6,449 nucleotides of DNA from Gammaproteobacteria bacterium (lineage in GTDB: Bacteria; Pseudomonadota; Gammaproteobacteria; Pseudomonadales; GM7GCV1): NCBI GenBank assembly GCA_030830945.1, contig JAURLY010000181.1, positions 1 through 6,449 on the forward strand. The letters run 5' to 3'. Shown in pieces: positions 1 through 5,426 of the stretch; within the stretch, counting starts at the first letter, position 1, and every line of letters begins with the position of its first letter. A model generated the notes under the pieces. It was given only the letters and a program-made list of their open reading frames with translations, had not been told where the DNA came from and did no database searches. The position numbers and the translations under genes are program-made.

Positions 1-1
1 C

Positions 2-520
2 ATTGAATCCACTGGTCGCTCTCGCGCCTGGATCAACGGCCAATCGGCCACCCTGACGCAGCTCAAGCAGCTCGGGGAACAGCTGGTCAACATTCACGGC
101 CAGCACGCTCACCAGTCTCTGTCCGATGCCTCGTCTCAACTCGGCATGCTCGACCGACAGGCCGGTCTGGGTCCGCAGGTTAAAACCCTGCGCGAGGCCC
201 ATCGCCAGTGGCAGGCTGCACTGCAGGCCCTCGACAGGGCCCGACAGCAAGACCAGAGCGTGGCCCAACAAAAGGAGGCCCTGGCCTGGCAGATTGAGAC
301 CCTGGAGGCGCTGCGACTCACAGAGGGAGAGTGGGCCGAGCTCAGCCAGGAGCAGCAACGACTGGCTCACGGAGCAGAACTCTTAGAGGCCGCTACCGCT
401 GCCAGCCAACTCATCGATGAATCCGACCAGGCCATGACCAGCCTGCTGCGCCGTCAGCTTGGTCGCCTAGAGTCGCTCATCAGCAAAGACGCCCGACTCG
501 CAGACGCCGTCACCTGCCTG
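2..520 (+). CDS. recN: RecN (DNA repair ATPase) internal fragment, lacking both ends
   Basis: The frame is open from base 2 and gives about 173 residues resembling the middle of RecN, the SMC-like ATPase that acts in double-strand break repair. Visible landmarks are GRSRAWINGQ near the start, the conserved LVNIHGQHAHQSL block, and a long Gln/Glu/Ala/Leu-rich helical stretch typical of the RecN coiled coil. By recall of E. coli RecN (about 553 residues) the piece matches roughly residues 100-270. The N-terminal Walker A region lies before the window. The C-terminal half (second coiled-coil arm, Walker B, signature motif) is missing, because the frame runs into FolK sequence near base 520. Hand counts give about 62% GC (1-60 plus 241-300), well above the DNA that follows. 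The piece cannot be a working RecN. A betaproteobacterial or high-GC gammaproteobacterial source is possible but unproven. Confidence 0.85.
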
Positions 521-550
521 CAAAAAGCGAATTCAGTCCAATTAGATAAA
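515..550. other. Junction between RecN-like and FolK-like sequence
   Basis: Protein homology changes from RecN to HPPK within this interval and base composition changes with it: 27 of 40 bases are G or C in 481-520, against 8 of 20 in 521-540. A GAATTC hexamer (EcoRI site) sits at 529-534. The encoded stretch NSVQLD fits poorly enough to both families that the join cannot be placed more finely. No insertion-sequence ends or target duplications are visible. Confidence 0.7.
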
Positions 551-946
551 CACTCCTCATGCTATGTAAGCAAGCCATGGGGACGTGAAGACCAGCCTGA
601 TTTTCTGAATGCCGTTATCGGCATCCAAACACAACTTTCTGCCGAAGAATTATTATCTTGCGTACAAGCAATTGAATTACATTTTGAGCGCAAGCGAACA
701 ATAAAGTGGGGGCCAAGAACGCTGGATATCGATATCCTTTGTTACGGTCAGCTGCAGCAAACCGATTCAGCCCTCAGTCTGCCTCACCCATATTTTTCCG
801 AGCGAGATTTTGTCTTGGTACCTTTGCATGAAATTTATCCCAACCTTGTAATTGCAGAAAAGGCTGTCTCTGAATGGCTCGCGTTTTATCTGGAGCGGTT
901 TCCAAACCGTCCACTACCTGAAAAACTCAAGACCGCACTGATCTGA
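521..946 (+). CDS. folK: FolK, dihydropterin pyrophosphokinase (HPPK), N-terminus missing
   Basis: HPPK transfers pyrophosphate from ATP to 6-hydroxymethyl-7,8-dihydropterin in cytosolic folate synthesis. The family signature KWGPRTLDIDIL lies at 704-739 and includes the two metal-binding aspartates (D95 and D97 in E. coli). Also present are SSCYVSKPWG (matching the SSFYRTPPLG region), DQPDFLNA with the pterin-binding Asn, FERKR (the ATP-contacting arginines), and PHPYFSERDFVLVPL with the conserved His and Arg. About 30-40 residues are lacking at the N-terminus, including the first beta strand (YIAIGSNL-type motif), and RecN sequence replaces them in frame. There is no start codon of its own before the conserved part. 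The exact left edge is uncertain; 521 is where base composition drops. The TGA stop is 77 bp before the next gene, and the folK-kinase-panB order is a known gammaproteobacterial arrangement. As it stands the gene is probably non-functional, or an artefact of joining. Confidence 0.88.
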   Translation, partial: QKANSVQLDKHSSCYVSKPWGREDQPDFLNAVIGIQTQLSAEELLSCVQAIELHFERKRTIKWGPRTLDIDILCYGQLQQTDSALSLPHPYFSERDFVLVPLHEIYPNLVIAEKAVSEWLAFYLERFPNRPLPEKLKTALI

Positions 947-1023
947 AAAATGACTTGTAAAGCAAATCAGGCTGGTGTGAACTTTATCGACAACCGAATA
1001 ACAAAACCAAACGAGACAAATCT

Positions 1024-1713
1024 GTGTACTTGAGCCTGGATGAACTGGGGCTTTCTCCCGAGACTACTCAAACGACTGCCAGCTACATCGCTATAGAAGG
1101 GCCTATAGGGGTCGGCAAAACCACTCTCGCTCGAAGTCTGGCACACAGCCTTGAGTGTGATGCACTTTACGAGGCGGCAGAAGACAATCCCTTCTTAAAC
1201 CGGTTTTATCGAGATCCCAAAGCGTATGCCTTGCCAACTCAGCTGCATTTTTTATTCCAGCGCATTTCCCAAATCGAAGATATAAAACAAAACGACATTT
1301 TCAACGTTCGACGGGTCGCTGATTTCTTGATAGACAAAGATCCCTTATTTGCCGAAGTAAATCTGGATTCCGATCAGTTCGCCATCTATCAAAAAGTCTT
1401 TGATACCATCATCCTCGATGCGCCCGAGCCAGACCTCGTAGTATATCTGCAGGCTCCCACTGACGTTCTCATCGAACGTATTCGCAAGCGTGGGATTGAA
1501 TCGGAGCAGAAAATAAGCAATAGCTATCTTACCCAGCTAAATGATGCCTACATGCGCTATTTTCATAACTACGCGAAATCGCCTTTATTGATTGTAAACG
1601 CCGCTGAAATTGACTTTGTTCAAGACAAAAACCAATATCGCAACCTCGTTGAGACCATTGTGAATACCCGGAGCGGTCGCCACTACTACAATCCCCTGAC
1701 CCGAGATATCTGA
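1024..1713 (+). CDS. Deoxynucleoside kinase family protein (P-loop)
   Basis: This 229-residue protein has a Walker A motif GPIGVGKT at residues 26-33. It also carries ENPFL/FYRDP-type substrate-site sequence (residues 53-64; here EDNPFLNRFYRDP), the DFLIDKD segment (100-106) in the place of the classical DRS-type motif, YLQAP (141-145) and an arginine-rich lid, RIRKRG (152-157). These are hallmarks of bacterial dGK/dAK-like deoxynucleoside kinases, which phosphorylate deoxynucleosides with ATP for salvage; which base it prefers cannot be read from sequence. The chosen start is GTG at 1024, preceded by a weak GAGA at 1013-1016. It leaves a normal N-terminal length before the P-loop, and no ATG lies between it and the P-loop. 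The TGA stop overlaps the panB ATG (TGATG), implying translational coupling. The folK-kinase-panB order recurs in gammaproteobacteria, so the gene belongs here rather than being an insertion. Confidence 0.88.
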   Translation: MYLSLDELGLSPETTQTTASYIAIEGPIGVGKTTLARSLAHSLECDALYEAAEDNPFLNRFYRDPKAYALPTQLHFLFQRISQIEDIKQNDIFNVRRVADFLIDKDPLFAEVNLDSDQFAIYQKVFDTIILDAPEPDLVVYLQAPTDVLIERIRKRGIESEQKISNSYLTQLNDAYMRYFHNYAKSPLLIVNAAEIDFVQDKNQYRNLVETIVNTRSGRHYYNPLTRDI

Positions 1714-2504
1714 TGAACAAACAAACGCTAACGCGTCTCAAGCAATACAAAACCGATGGCAAGATATTCGCCACGCTGACGGCCTATGACGCTACCCTGG
1801 CCAGAATTGCTGAAGCCTCAGGTGTGGAAGTCTTGCTGATTGGAGATTCCCTTGGCAACGTTATTCAGGGGCAGGGATCGACTGTGCCGGTCAACATGGA
1901 GCAAATGTGTTATCACACCGAGTGCGTTAAACGTGGGACCAAGAACAGCTTCCTTATGGCTGATATGCCTTTTATGTCTTATGCATCCCCCGATCAGGCG
2001 ATTGCGAACGCGGCAGCTCTTATGCAATCAGGTGCGCACATGGTCAAGGTAGAAGGCTCTCTTTGGCTAGAGGAAAGTGTTTATCTGATGAGTGAACGAG
2101 GCATTCCCGTGTGTGTCCACCTGGGGCTACTGCCGCAGTCGGTTGATAAGCAAGGTGGCTATCGTATCCAGGGAAAAGATGCTGAGTCCGCCCAGCAAAT
2201 TGTCGATAACGCATGCACTCTGGTAGAAGCCGGCGCAGATATTGTCCTGCTCGAAGGGGTACCCTCCACCGTTGCCAAATCTGTCACTGAGGCTGTTGAC
2301 GTTCCAGTAATCGGCATAGGCGCGGGACCACATACTGACTCACAAGTGCTCGTCGTTCACGACCTGTTGGGTATATCCCAGCGGCTCCCCAGTTTTTCCA
2401 AAAATTATCTGGCCGAAGCTGGAAGTATCGAAGGTGCCATAGCCCTATACGCAGAAGAAGTTAAATCTGGAAAGTTCCCTGGCGAGCATTACACCATCGC
2501 CTGA
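1713..2504 (+). CDS. panB: PanB, ketopantoate hydroxymethyltransferase
   Basis: PanB adds a hydroxymethyl group from 5,10-methylene-tetrahydrofolate to 2-oxoisovalerate, the first committed step of pantothenate and CoA synthesis. The 263-residue length matches E. coli PanB (264) and the numbering aligns. The metal ligands are D45 (GDSLG) and D84 (ADMPF). K112 and E114 (VKVEG), H136 (CVHLGL) and the catalytic glutamate E181 (LLEGVP) are all present, as is the GGYRIQGK loop. The enzyme appears intact. Its ATG shares one base with the stop of the kinase gene, so the two are probably translated together, with GAGA at 1703-1706 as a weak ribosome site. The substrate carrier comes from folate, which fits folK lying upstream. 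Unusually, panC does not follow; dapE does, after an 80-bp gap. One small deviation is TDSQVLVVHD where E. coli has TDGQILVMHD. Confidence 0.97.
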   Translation: MNKQTLTRLKQYKTDGKIFATLTAYDATLARIAEASGVEVLLIGDSLGNVIQGQGSTVPVNMEQMCYHTECVKRGTKNSFLMADMPFMSYASPDQAIANAAALMQSGAHMVKVEGSLWLEESVYLMSERGIPVCVHLGLLPQSVDKQGGYRIQGKDAESAQQIVDNACTLVEAGADIVLLEGVPSTVAKSVTEAVDVPVIGIGAGPHTDSQVLVVHDLLGISQRLPSFSKNYLAEAGSIEGAIALYAEEVKSGKFPGEHYTIA

Positions 2505-2515
2505 ATTTTTCTTTT
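2481..2515 (+). terminator. Possible rho-independent terminator at the end of panB
   Basis: GGCGA (2481-2485) can pair with TCGCC (2497-2501) around an 11-base loop, followed after four bases by TTTTTCTTTT (2506-2515). The hairpin overlaps the last panB codons. The stem is only five pairs, so this is a weak call. If real, it ends the kinase-panB transcript and leaves dapE with its own promoter. Confidence 0.35.
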
Positions 2516-2529
2516 CTTACACTATGTAT

Positions 2530-2580
2530 CCTGCTGTTTTTTTGCAGGCAGGTTAGAATGCGTGCCAGCTATATATAAAT
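2530..2580 (+). promoter_or_regulatory. Short hairpin and -10-like sequences upstream of dapE
   Basis: CCTGC (2530-2534) and GCAGG (2544-2548) form a five-pair stem with a T-rich loop. TAGAAT (2554-2559) and the run TATATAAAT (2572-2580) both resemble a -10 element, but neither has a convincing -35 at 16-18 bp. There is no clear Shine-Dalgarno sequence before the dapE ATG. The stretch could hold the dapE promoter, but the sequence alone does not settle it. Confidence 0.22.
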
Positions 2581-2584
2581 AGAA

Positions 2585-3733
2585 ATGGAAATGCCCTCCA
2601 CGACTTTGCAACTGGCAATGGATCTTATCCGCCGCGAATCGGTAACCCCCGAGGATGATGGCTGCCAAAAAATGCTGGCCGATCGATTGTCCGCCCTGGG
2701 GTTTAATTGCGAACACCTGCGTTTTGAAGATGTCGATAACCTCTGGGCCTTACACGGAGAATCCGGTCCGCTATTCTGCTTTGCCGGGCATACCGATGTA
2801 GTTCCGCCGGGAGCCCCCCAACATTGGGAATTCCCGCCTTTTGAGCCGCAAATTATTGATGGCATGCTCCGCGGCCGCGGTGCCGCAGACATGAAAGGAA
2901 GTATTGCTGCCATGGTTACCGCGGTGGAACGTTTTCTGCAACAGCACCCCGAACCTGGATTTCGCATCGCCTGGTTAATCACCAGCGATGAGGAAGGTGA
3001 TGCCGTTAATGGAACCGTTAAAGTGATCGATTGGCTGGAACAACAAGATATCAAAATAGACTGGTGCCTTGTGGGCGAACCCTCTTCAACCGAGTTGGTT
3101 GGCGACATTATAAAAAATGGCCGCAGGGGTTCACTGGGTGCCCGTCTGAAAGTGAAAGGTATTCAGGGTCATGTCGCCTACCCTCATCTGGCAGATAATC
3201 CTGTCCACAAAACCGCACCCGCCCTGGCGGATCTGGCTTCCCGCGAATGGGATCAAGGCAACGCAAGTTTCCCTCCCACGAGCTTTCAGGTATCAAACCT
3301 GGCCGCCGGCACAGGTGCAACCAACGTCATCCCCGGCGAGCTGGACGTTGTGTTCAATTTCCGGTTTTCCACTGAGCAGACTTCCGAGTCATTAATGGAG
3401 GCCACCGAGGCGATATTGGCAACCTATGGCCTGAACTATGTCATCGACTGGAACCTGAGTGGTCAACCCTTTTTGACAGAAAGTGGCTCACTGGTTGAAG
3501 CAGCAAAATCTGCCGTCAGAGAAGTCACGGGCAGAACAACTACCCTGTCAACTTCCGGCGGAACCTCTGATGGTCGCTTTATCGCCCCTACAGGTGCCCA
3601 GGTGATTGAGCTAGGCCCGGTGAATGCAACTATTCACAAAGTTGACGAACAGGTATTGGCCAGTGATCTTGACGAGCTGTCACTGATTTACGAACGTATT
3701 TTGCTTGAACTAAAAAAGCAGGCTAGCCAATAG
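2585..3733 (+). CDS. dapE: DapE, succinyl-diaminopimelate desuccinylase
   Basis: DapE hydrolyses N-succinyl-L,L-diaminopimelate to L,L-diaminopimelate and succinate, a cytosolic step towards lysine and the peptidoglycan cross-linking residue. The 382 residues (E. coli about 375) hold the full M20 di-zinc peptidase set: H69 and D71 (FAGHTDVVPPG), D102 (GRGAADMKG), the catalytic base E136 with E137 (TSDEEGD), E165 (LVGEPSS) and H351 (NATIHKVDE). NGRRGSLGARL, GHVAYPHLADNP and STSGGTSDGRFI are also strongly conserved. The fold is catalytic domain, inserted dimerisation domain (roughly 180-290), then catalytic domain again. The start could be ATG 2585 or ATG 2591 (MPSTTLQL, close to typical DapE starts); neither has a good ribosome site. 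The last 11 bp overlap the 3' end of rsmJ on the other strand. The gene looks complete and functional. Confidence 0.97.
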   Translation: MEMPSTTLQLAMDLIRRESVTPEDDGCQKMLADRLSALGFNCEHLRFEDVDNLWALHGESGPLFCFAGHTDVVPPGAPQHWEFPPFEPQIIDGMLRGRGAADMKGSIAAMVTAVERFLQQHPEPGFRIAWLITSDEEGDAVNGTVKVIDWLEQQDIKIDWCLVGEPSSTELVGDIIKNGRRGSLGARLKVKGIQGHVAYPHLADNPVHKTAPALADLASREWDQGNASFPPTSFQVSNLAAGTGATNVIPGELDVVFNFRFSTEQTSESLMEATEAILATYGLNYVIDWNLSGQPFLTESGSLVEAAKSAVREVTGRTTTLSTSGGTSDGRFIAPTGAQVIELGPVNATIHKVDEQVLASDLDELSLIYERILLELKKQASQ

Positions 3734-4550
3734 TCCGCTTGGGATAAATATCAAAACGGGTGCTTTTACCCTCCAGCGAATAGCCTGGCTTTTCACCGCC
3801 AAGAGTCGGTGCATGGCGCGGTCTTTTCACCACAGCCCTGTGATAGCTTGTTCTGATCGCCTGCTCAAGTAGATTACGTTCCTCTGTCTCCCTAAGTGGC
3901 TCCTGTTCGAGAGAAGGTTCAAGTAGGGATTGAAGTAACTGCATTTCTTTTTTAACCGCAGCCTTCTTCTTGCGTTCCGGGAACATGGGGTCAAGGTACA
4001 CAATGTCCAGGGAATCATTCTTTTGCTTCGTTAGCCAATCGGTGGCGTCCACATGCAAAAATTGCATACGCCCGATGATATTGCTTAACTCATGATCGCT
4101 GTCTTCTGCCAACTGCGCGGCGCTGCAAAGCCCTTCACTGATCATTAAAGCCAAGACGGGGCTTCGCTCCAGCATAAGGACATTTGCCCCCAGACAGGCC
4201 ATAACAAAGCTGTCAGCAGCCAATCCAGCTGTCGCATCAACAACACTCAATCCTTTTTTTTGATCTAGCCCAACTGCCTTGGCCAGTGTTTGTGATTTTC
4301 CTCCACCAAAGCGACGACGATGATCTGTCGCTCCGCCGGTAAAGTCTATATGTACCTGGGCTCTTTTATCCAAACCAGGGTCAATCAAGGATAGTCTGGA
4401 TTCTTGCACCAATAAGCTTATTTCCTCTTCGACGGGAATTTCGTCTTCAATAAATTCCAGTTGGAATTCAGACAACATCGAAGCAATGCGCTTTTCACGG
4501 GACAGTGTGATATTGCTGTCGTACATTATCCGAACGGGCTTCGTATTCAT
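3723..4550 (-). CDS. rsmJ: RsmJ, 16S rRNA (guanine-1516-N2)-methyltransferase
   Basis: RsmJ methylates N2 of G1516 in helix 45 of 16S rRNA using S-adenosylmethionine. Counted from ATG 4550 the protein has 275 residues (E. coli about 250). It shows the family block HIDFTGGATDHRRRFGGG (residues 67-84), the SAM-binding motif VVDATAGLAADSF (103-115), the acidic end of the next strand in MLERSP (126-131), the catalytic-type motif YLDPMFP (185-191), VKRPRHAP (241-248) and the C-terminal RFDIY (265-269). The start is uncertain: the frame extends to a GTG at 4574 without a visible ribosome site, while ATG 4550 begins MNTKPVRIMYD, which lines up with the E. coli start MKICLID. The stop lies inside the dapE 3' end, so the two genes converge with no space for a terminator between them. 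On the other side the gene is divergent from the lipoprotein gene, only 45 bp away. Confidence 0.93.
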   Translation of the reverse strand: MNTKPVRIMYDSNITLSREKRIASMLSEFQLEFIEDEIPVEEEISLLVQESRLSLIDPGLDKRAQVHIDFTGGATDHRRRFGGGKSQTLAKAVGLDQKKGLSVVDATAGLAADSFVMACLGANVLMLERSPVLALMISEGLCSAAQLAEDSDHELSNIIGRMQFLHVDATDWLTKQKNDSLDIVYLDPMFPERKKKAAVKKEMQLLQSLLEPSLEQEPLRETEERNLLEQAIRTSYHRAVVKRPRHAPTLGGEKPGYSLEGKSTRFDIYPKRTIG

Positions 4551-4585
4551 GGTATTCTGGGCCAATGTGGACACTCAAACTGACT

Positions 4586-4590
4586 GGAGA
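4586..4590 (+). promoter_or_regulatory. Shine-Dalgarno site fixing the lipoprotein start
   Basis: GGAGA lies five bases before ATG 4596. It is the clearest ribosome binding site in the window and supports that start, which also gives a complete lipoprotein signal peptide. It lies just upstream of the divergent rsmJ start, so any promoter for this gene probably reaches into the 5' end of rsmJ. Confidence 0.6.
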
Positions 4591-4595
4591 AATTC

Positions 4596-5054
4596 ATGGA
4601 CGCTGTTGTACAACTCATACAAAAATCCCGTCGGTATATTTTCCACGCCATCAGTCTAATGCTGGCAGCCTGTGCTAACTATTCGTTCGACATTAATAAT
4701 AACGAAGTGTATTCACCACCCCGACTCTTTTCTGCTTTTGATATCTCCGACCCAGGCTTGGAAAATTGCATAAAACAAACTATTTCCGACCAAAAAATTA
4801 CCAAAGTAGAAAATATGGAGACCCTGGCCTGCAGCCATGCGGGAATTATCTCGCTTGATGGCTTGAGCCAGTTTAGCAGGCTGGTCAGTATTAATTTGAG
4901 ATCGAATCAAATACAGAATGCTGACGAGCTGCTTCAACTAACTCACCTAAGAGATCTCGATATCACAGACAACCCCATAGAAAATTGCCAAACTCTGGAT
5001 CAACTGGGGAACTTGGTAACCGGACAATTTCTTCATAATGGTACCTGCCCGTAA
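4596..5054 (+). CDS. Small leucine-rich-repeat lipoprotein, function unknown
   Basis: The 152-residue protein begins with a lipoprotein signal peptide: basic QKSRR (residues 9-13), a hydrophobic core, then the lipobox LAAC with the lipidated cysteine at C26. The next residue, A27, is not Asp, so outer-membrane sorting by Lol is the default expectation. A polar linker (about 27-50) leads to a small domain with three 22-residue leucine-rich repeats in perfect register (74-95, 96-117, 118-139) and a C-terminal cap. N104 and N126 occupy the Asn-ladder positions (SINLRSNQI and DLDITDNPI). Four other cysteines (C58, C79, C131, C151) flank the repeats and could form disulfides in the periplasm. Short LRR lipoproteins with cysteines bordering the repeats are, as I recall, common in gammaproteobacteria and mostly uncharacterised. 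Protein binding is plausible from the fold, but no partner is indicated. The gene stands alone between rsmJ (divergent) and purC (convergent). Confidence 0.85.
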   Translation: MDAVVQLIQKSRRYIFHAISLMLAACANYSFDINNNEVYSPPRLFSAFDISDPGLENCIKQTISDQKITKVENMETLACSHAGIISLDGLSQFSRLVSINLRSNQIQNADELLQLTHLRDLDITDNPIENCQTLDQLGNLVTGQFLHNGTCP

Positions 5055-5147
5055 GTTAATTTGACTGGTTTAGAAGACAGATAAAAAGATAAACCGCATA
5101 AATTCAACGTCGTTCCTATACTGAGCAGCGCACAAAAAAAGGGAATC

Positions 5148-5156
5148 TTTTCCACA
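5148..5156 (+). promoter_or_regulatory. DnaA-box-like 9-mer TTTTCCACA
   Basis: TTTTCCACA differs from the consensus DnaA box TTATCCACA at one position that the family tolerates (TTWTNCACA). It lies about 180 bp from a pair of similar boxes on the other side of the A/T tract. Binding is inferred from the motif only. Confidence 0.35.
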
Positions 5157-5229
5157 TTGGGTTAGTTTCTTAAAGTAGTTTGACAATATGCGCGCTAAGT
5201 CATTGATTCTTGATGCAAGCTTTCGCAAG

Positions 5230-5255
5230 TTATTGTTTTTATTATATATTTTTAT
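5230..5255. other. A/T tract, possible easily unwound element
   Basis: Of 26 consecutive bases, 25 are A or T (one G at 5235), the most extreme composition in the window. It lies between DnaA-box-like sites, as a duplex unwinding element does in a replication origin, but low stability alone does not prove that role. Confidence 0.3.
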
Positions 5256-5272
5256 CTGGTTAAAAAATGACC

Positions 5273-5287
5273 AATCTGTGACAGATT
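5273..5287. repeat. Perfect 15-bp palindrome AATCTGT-G-ACAGATT
   Basis: Two perfectly complementary 7-bp arms surround a single central base. Such a short spacer suits a dimeric protein's operator better than an RNA hairpin. No known operator is recognised. It is followed on the minus strand by a run of six T (5263-5268). Confidence 0.55.
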
Positions 5288-5335
5288 TAGCAATCAAGGG
5301 ACTTTAGAACATCTTTACTCAGATTATAAACAGAG

Positions 5336-5344
5336 TTATCCACA
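5336..5344 (+). promoter_or_regulatory. Consensus DnaA box TTATCCACA
   Basis: This is an exact match to the high-affinity DnaA box. The surrounding 16 bases (ACAGAGTTATCCACAG, 5330-5345) also match, from memory, the sequence around box R4 of E. coli oriC. A second box in inverted orientation starts five bases after it. Confidence 0.5.
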
Positions 5345-5349
5345 GAAAT

Positions 5350-5358
5350 TGTGGAAAA
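5350..5358 (-). promoter_or_regulatory. Inverted DnaA-box-like 9-mer (TTTTCCACA on minus strand)
   Basis: TGTGGAAAA on the plus strand reads TTTTCCACA on the minus strand. It forms an inverted pair with the consensus box at 5336-5344, with a five-base spacer. Its AAAA end coincides with the T tract of the putative purC terminator, so part of the motif may owe its conservation to that. Confidence 0.35.
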
Positions 5359-5399
5359 CCCTGAGGCCAATAAATGAAAATATTTATTCAGTCACAGGG
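5355..5399 (-). terminator. Probable rho-independent terminator of purC
   Basis: On the minus strand, beginning 27 bases after the purC stop, CCCTG (5399-5395) can pair with CAGGG (5363-5359). Inside this, AATAAAT (5388-5382) can pair with ATTTATT (5375-5369) around a six-base loop. TTTT (5358-5355) follows immediately. The outer stem is GC-rich and adjoins the T run, as expected, though the middle of the stem pairs imperfectly and the T run is short. Confidence 0.45.
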
Positions 5400-5426
5400 C
5401 TTATGGAAGCAATAACAAATTACCGA

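Larger units (their letters stand above)
5055..5426. other. 372-bp AT-rich gap between convergent genes
   Basis: No credible gene is seen here. The flanking genes point into the gap, so it need not hold a promoter for either. It carries three DnaA-box-like 9-mers (5148, 5336, 5350), a nearly pure A/T tract (5230-5255), a perfect 15-bp palindrome (5273-5287) and a probable purC terminator (5355-5399). A perfect -35 hexamer, TTGACA, occurs at 5180-5185, but only a poor -10 (TTGATT, 5203-5208) lies 17 bp downstream. The length and organisation exceed what a simple terminator region needs. Confidence 0.6.

Noticed and set aside
2569..3108. A 179-codon open frame on the minus strand within dapE
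   Set aside because: It lies wholly antisense to a strongly conserved DapE coding region, has Ser/Pro/Arg-rich low-complexity content and no recognisable motif; it is a by-product of dapE codon use.
4553..4558. TATTCT as a -10 element for the lipoprotein gene
   Set aside because: It matches the consensus at four of six positions and has no -35 at suitable spacing.
5180..5208. TTGACA -35 hexamer as a promoter for a small RNA in the gap
   Set aside because: The hexamer is perfect but the sequence 17 bp downstream (TTGATT) matches the -10 consensus at only three positions, and no convincing terminator follows on that strand.
5070..5297. A 75-codon minus-strand frame in the gap before purC
   Set aside because: It has AT-rich composition, no recognised domain, no good ribosome site and ends at a random place; it may be chance in A/T-rich DNA. 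It was not listed as a gene.
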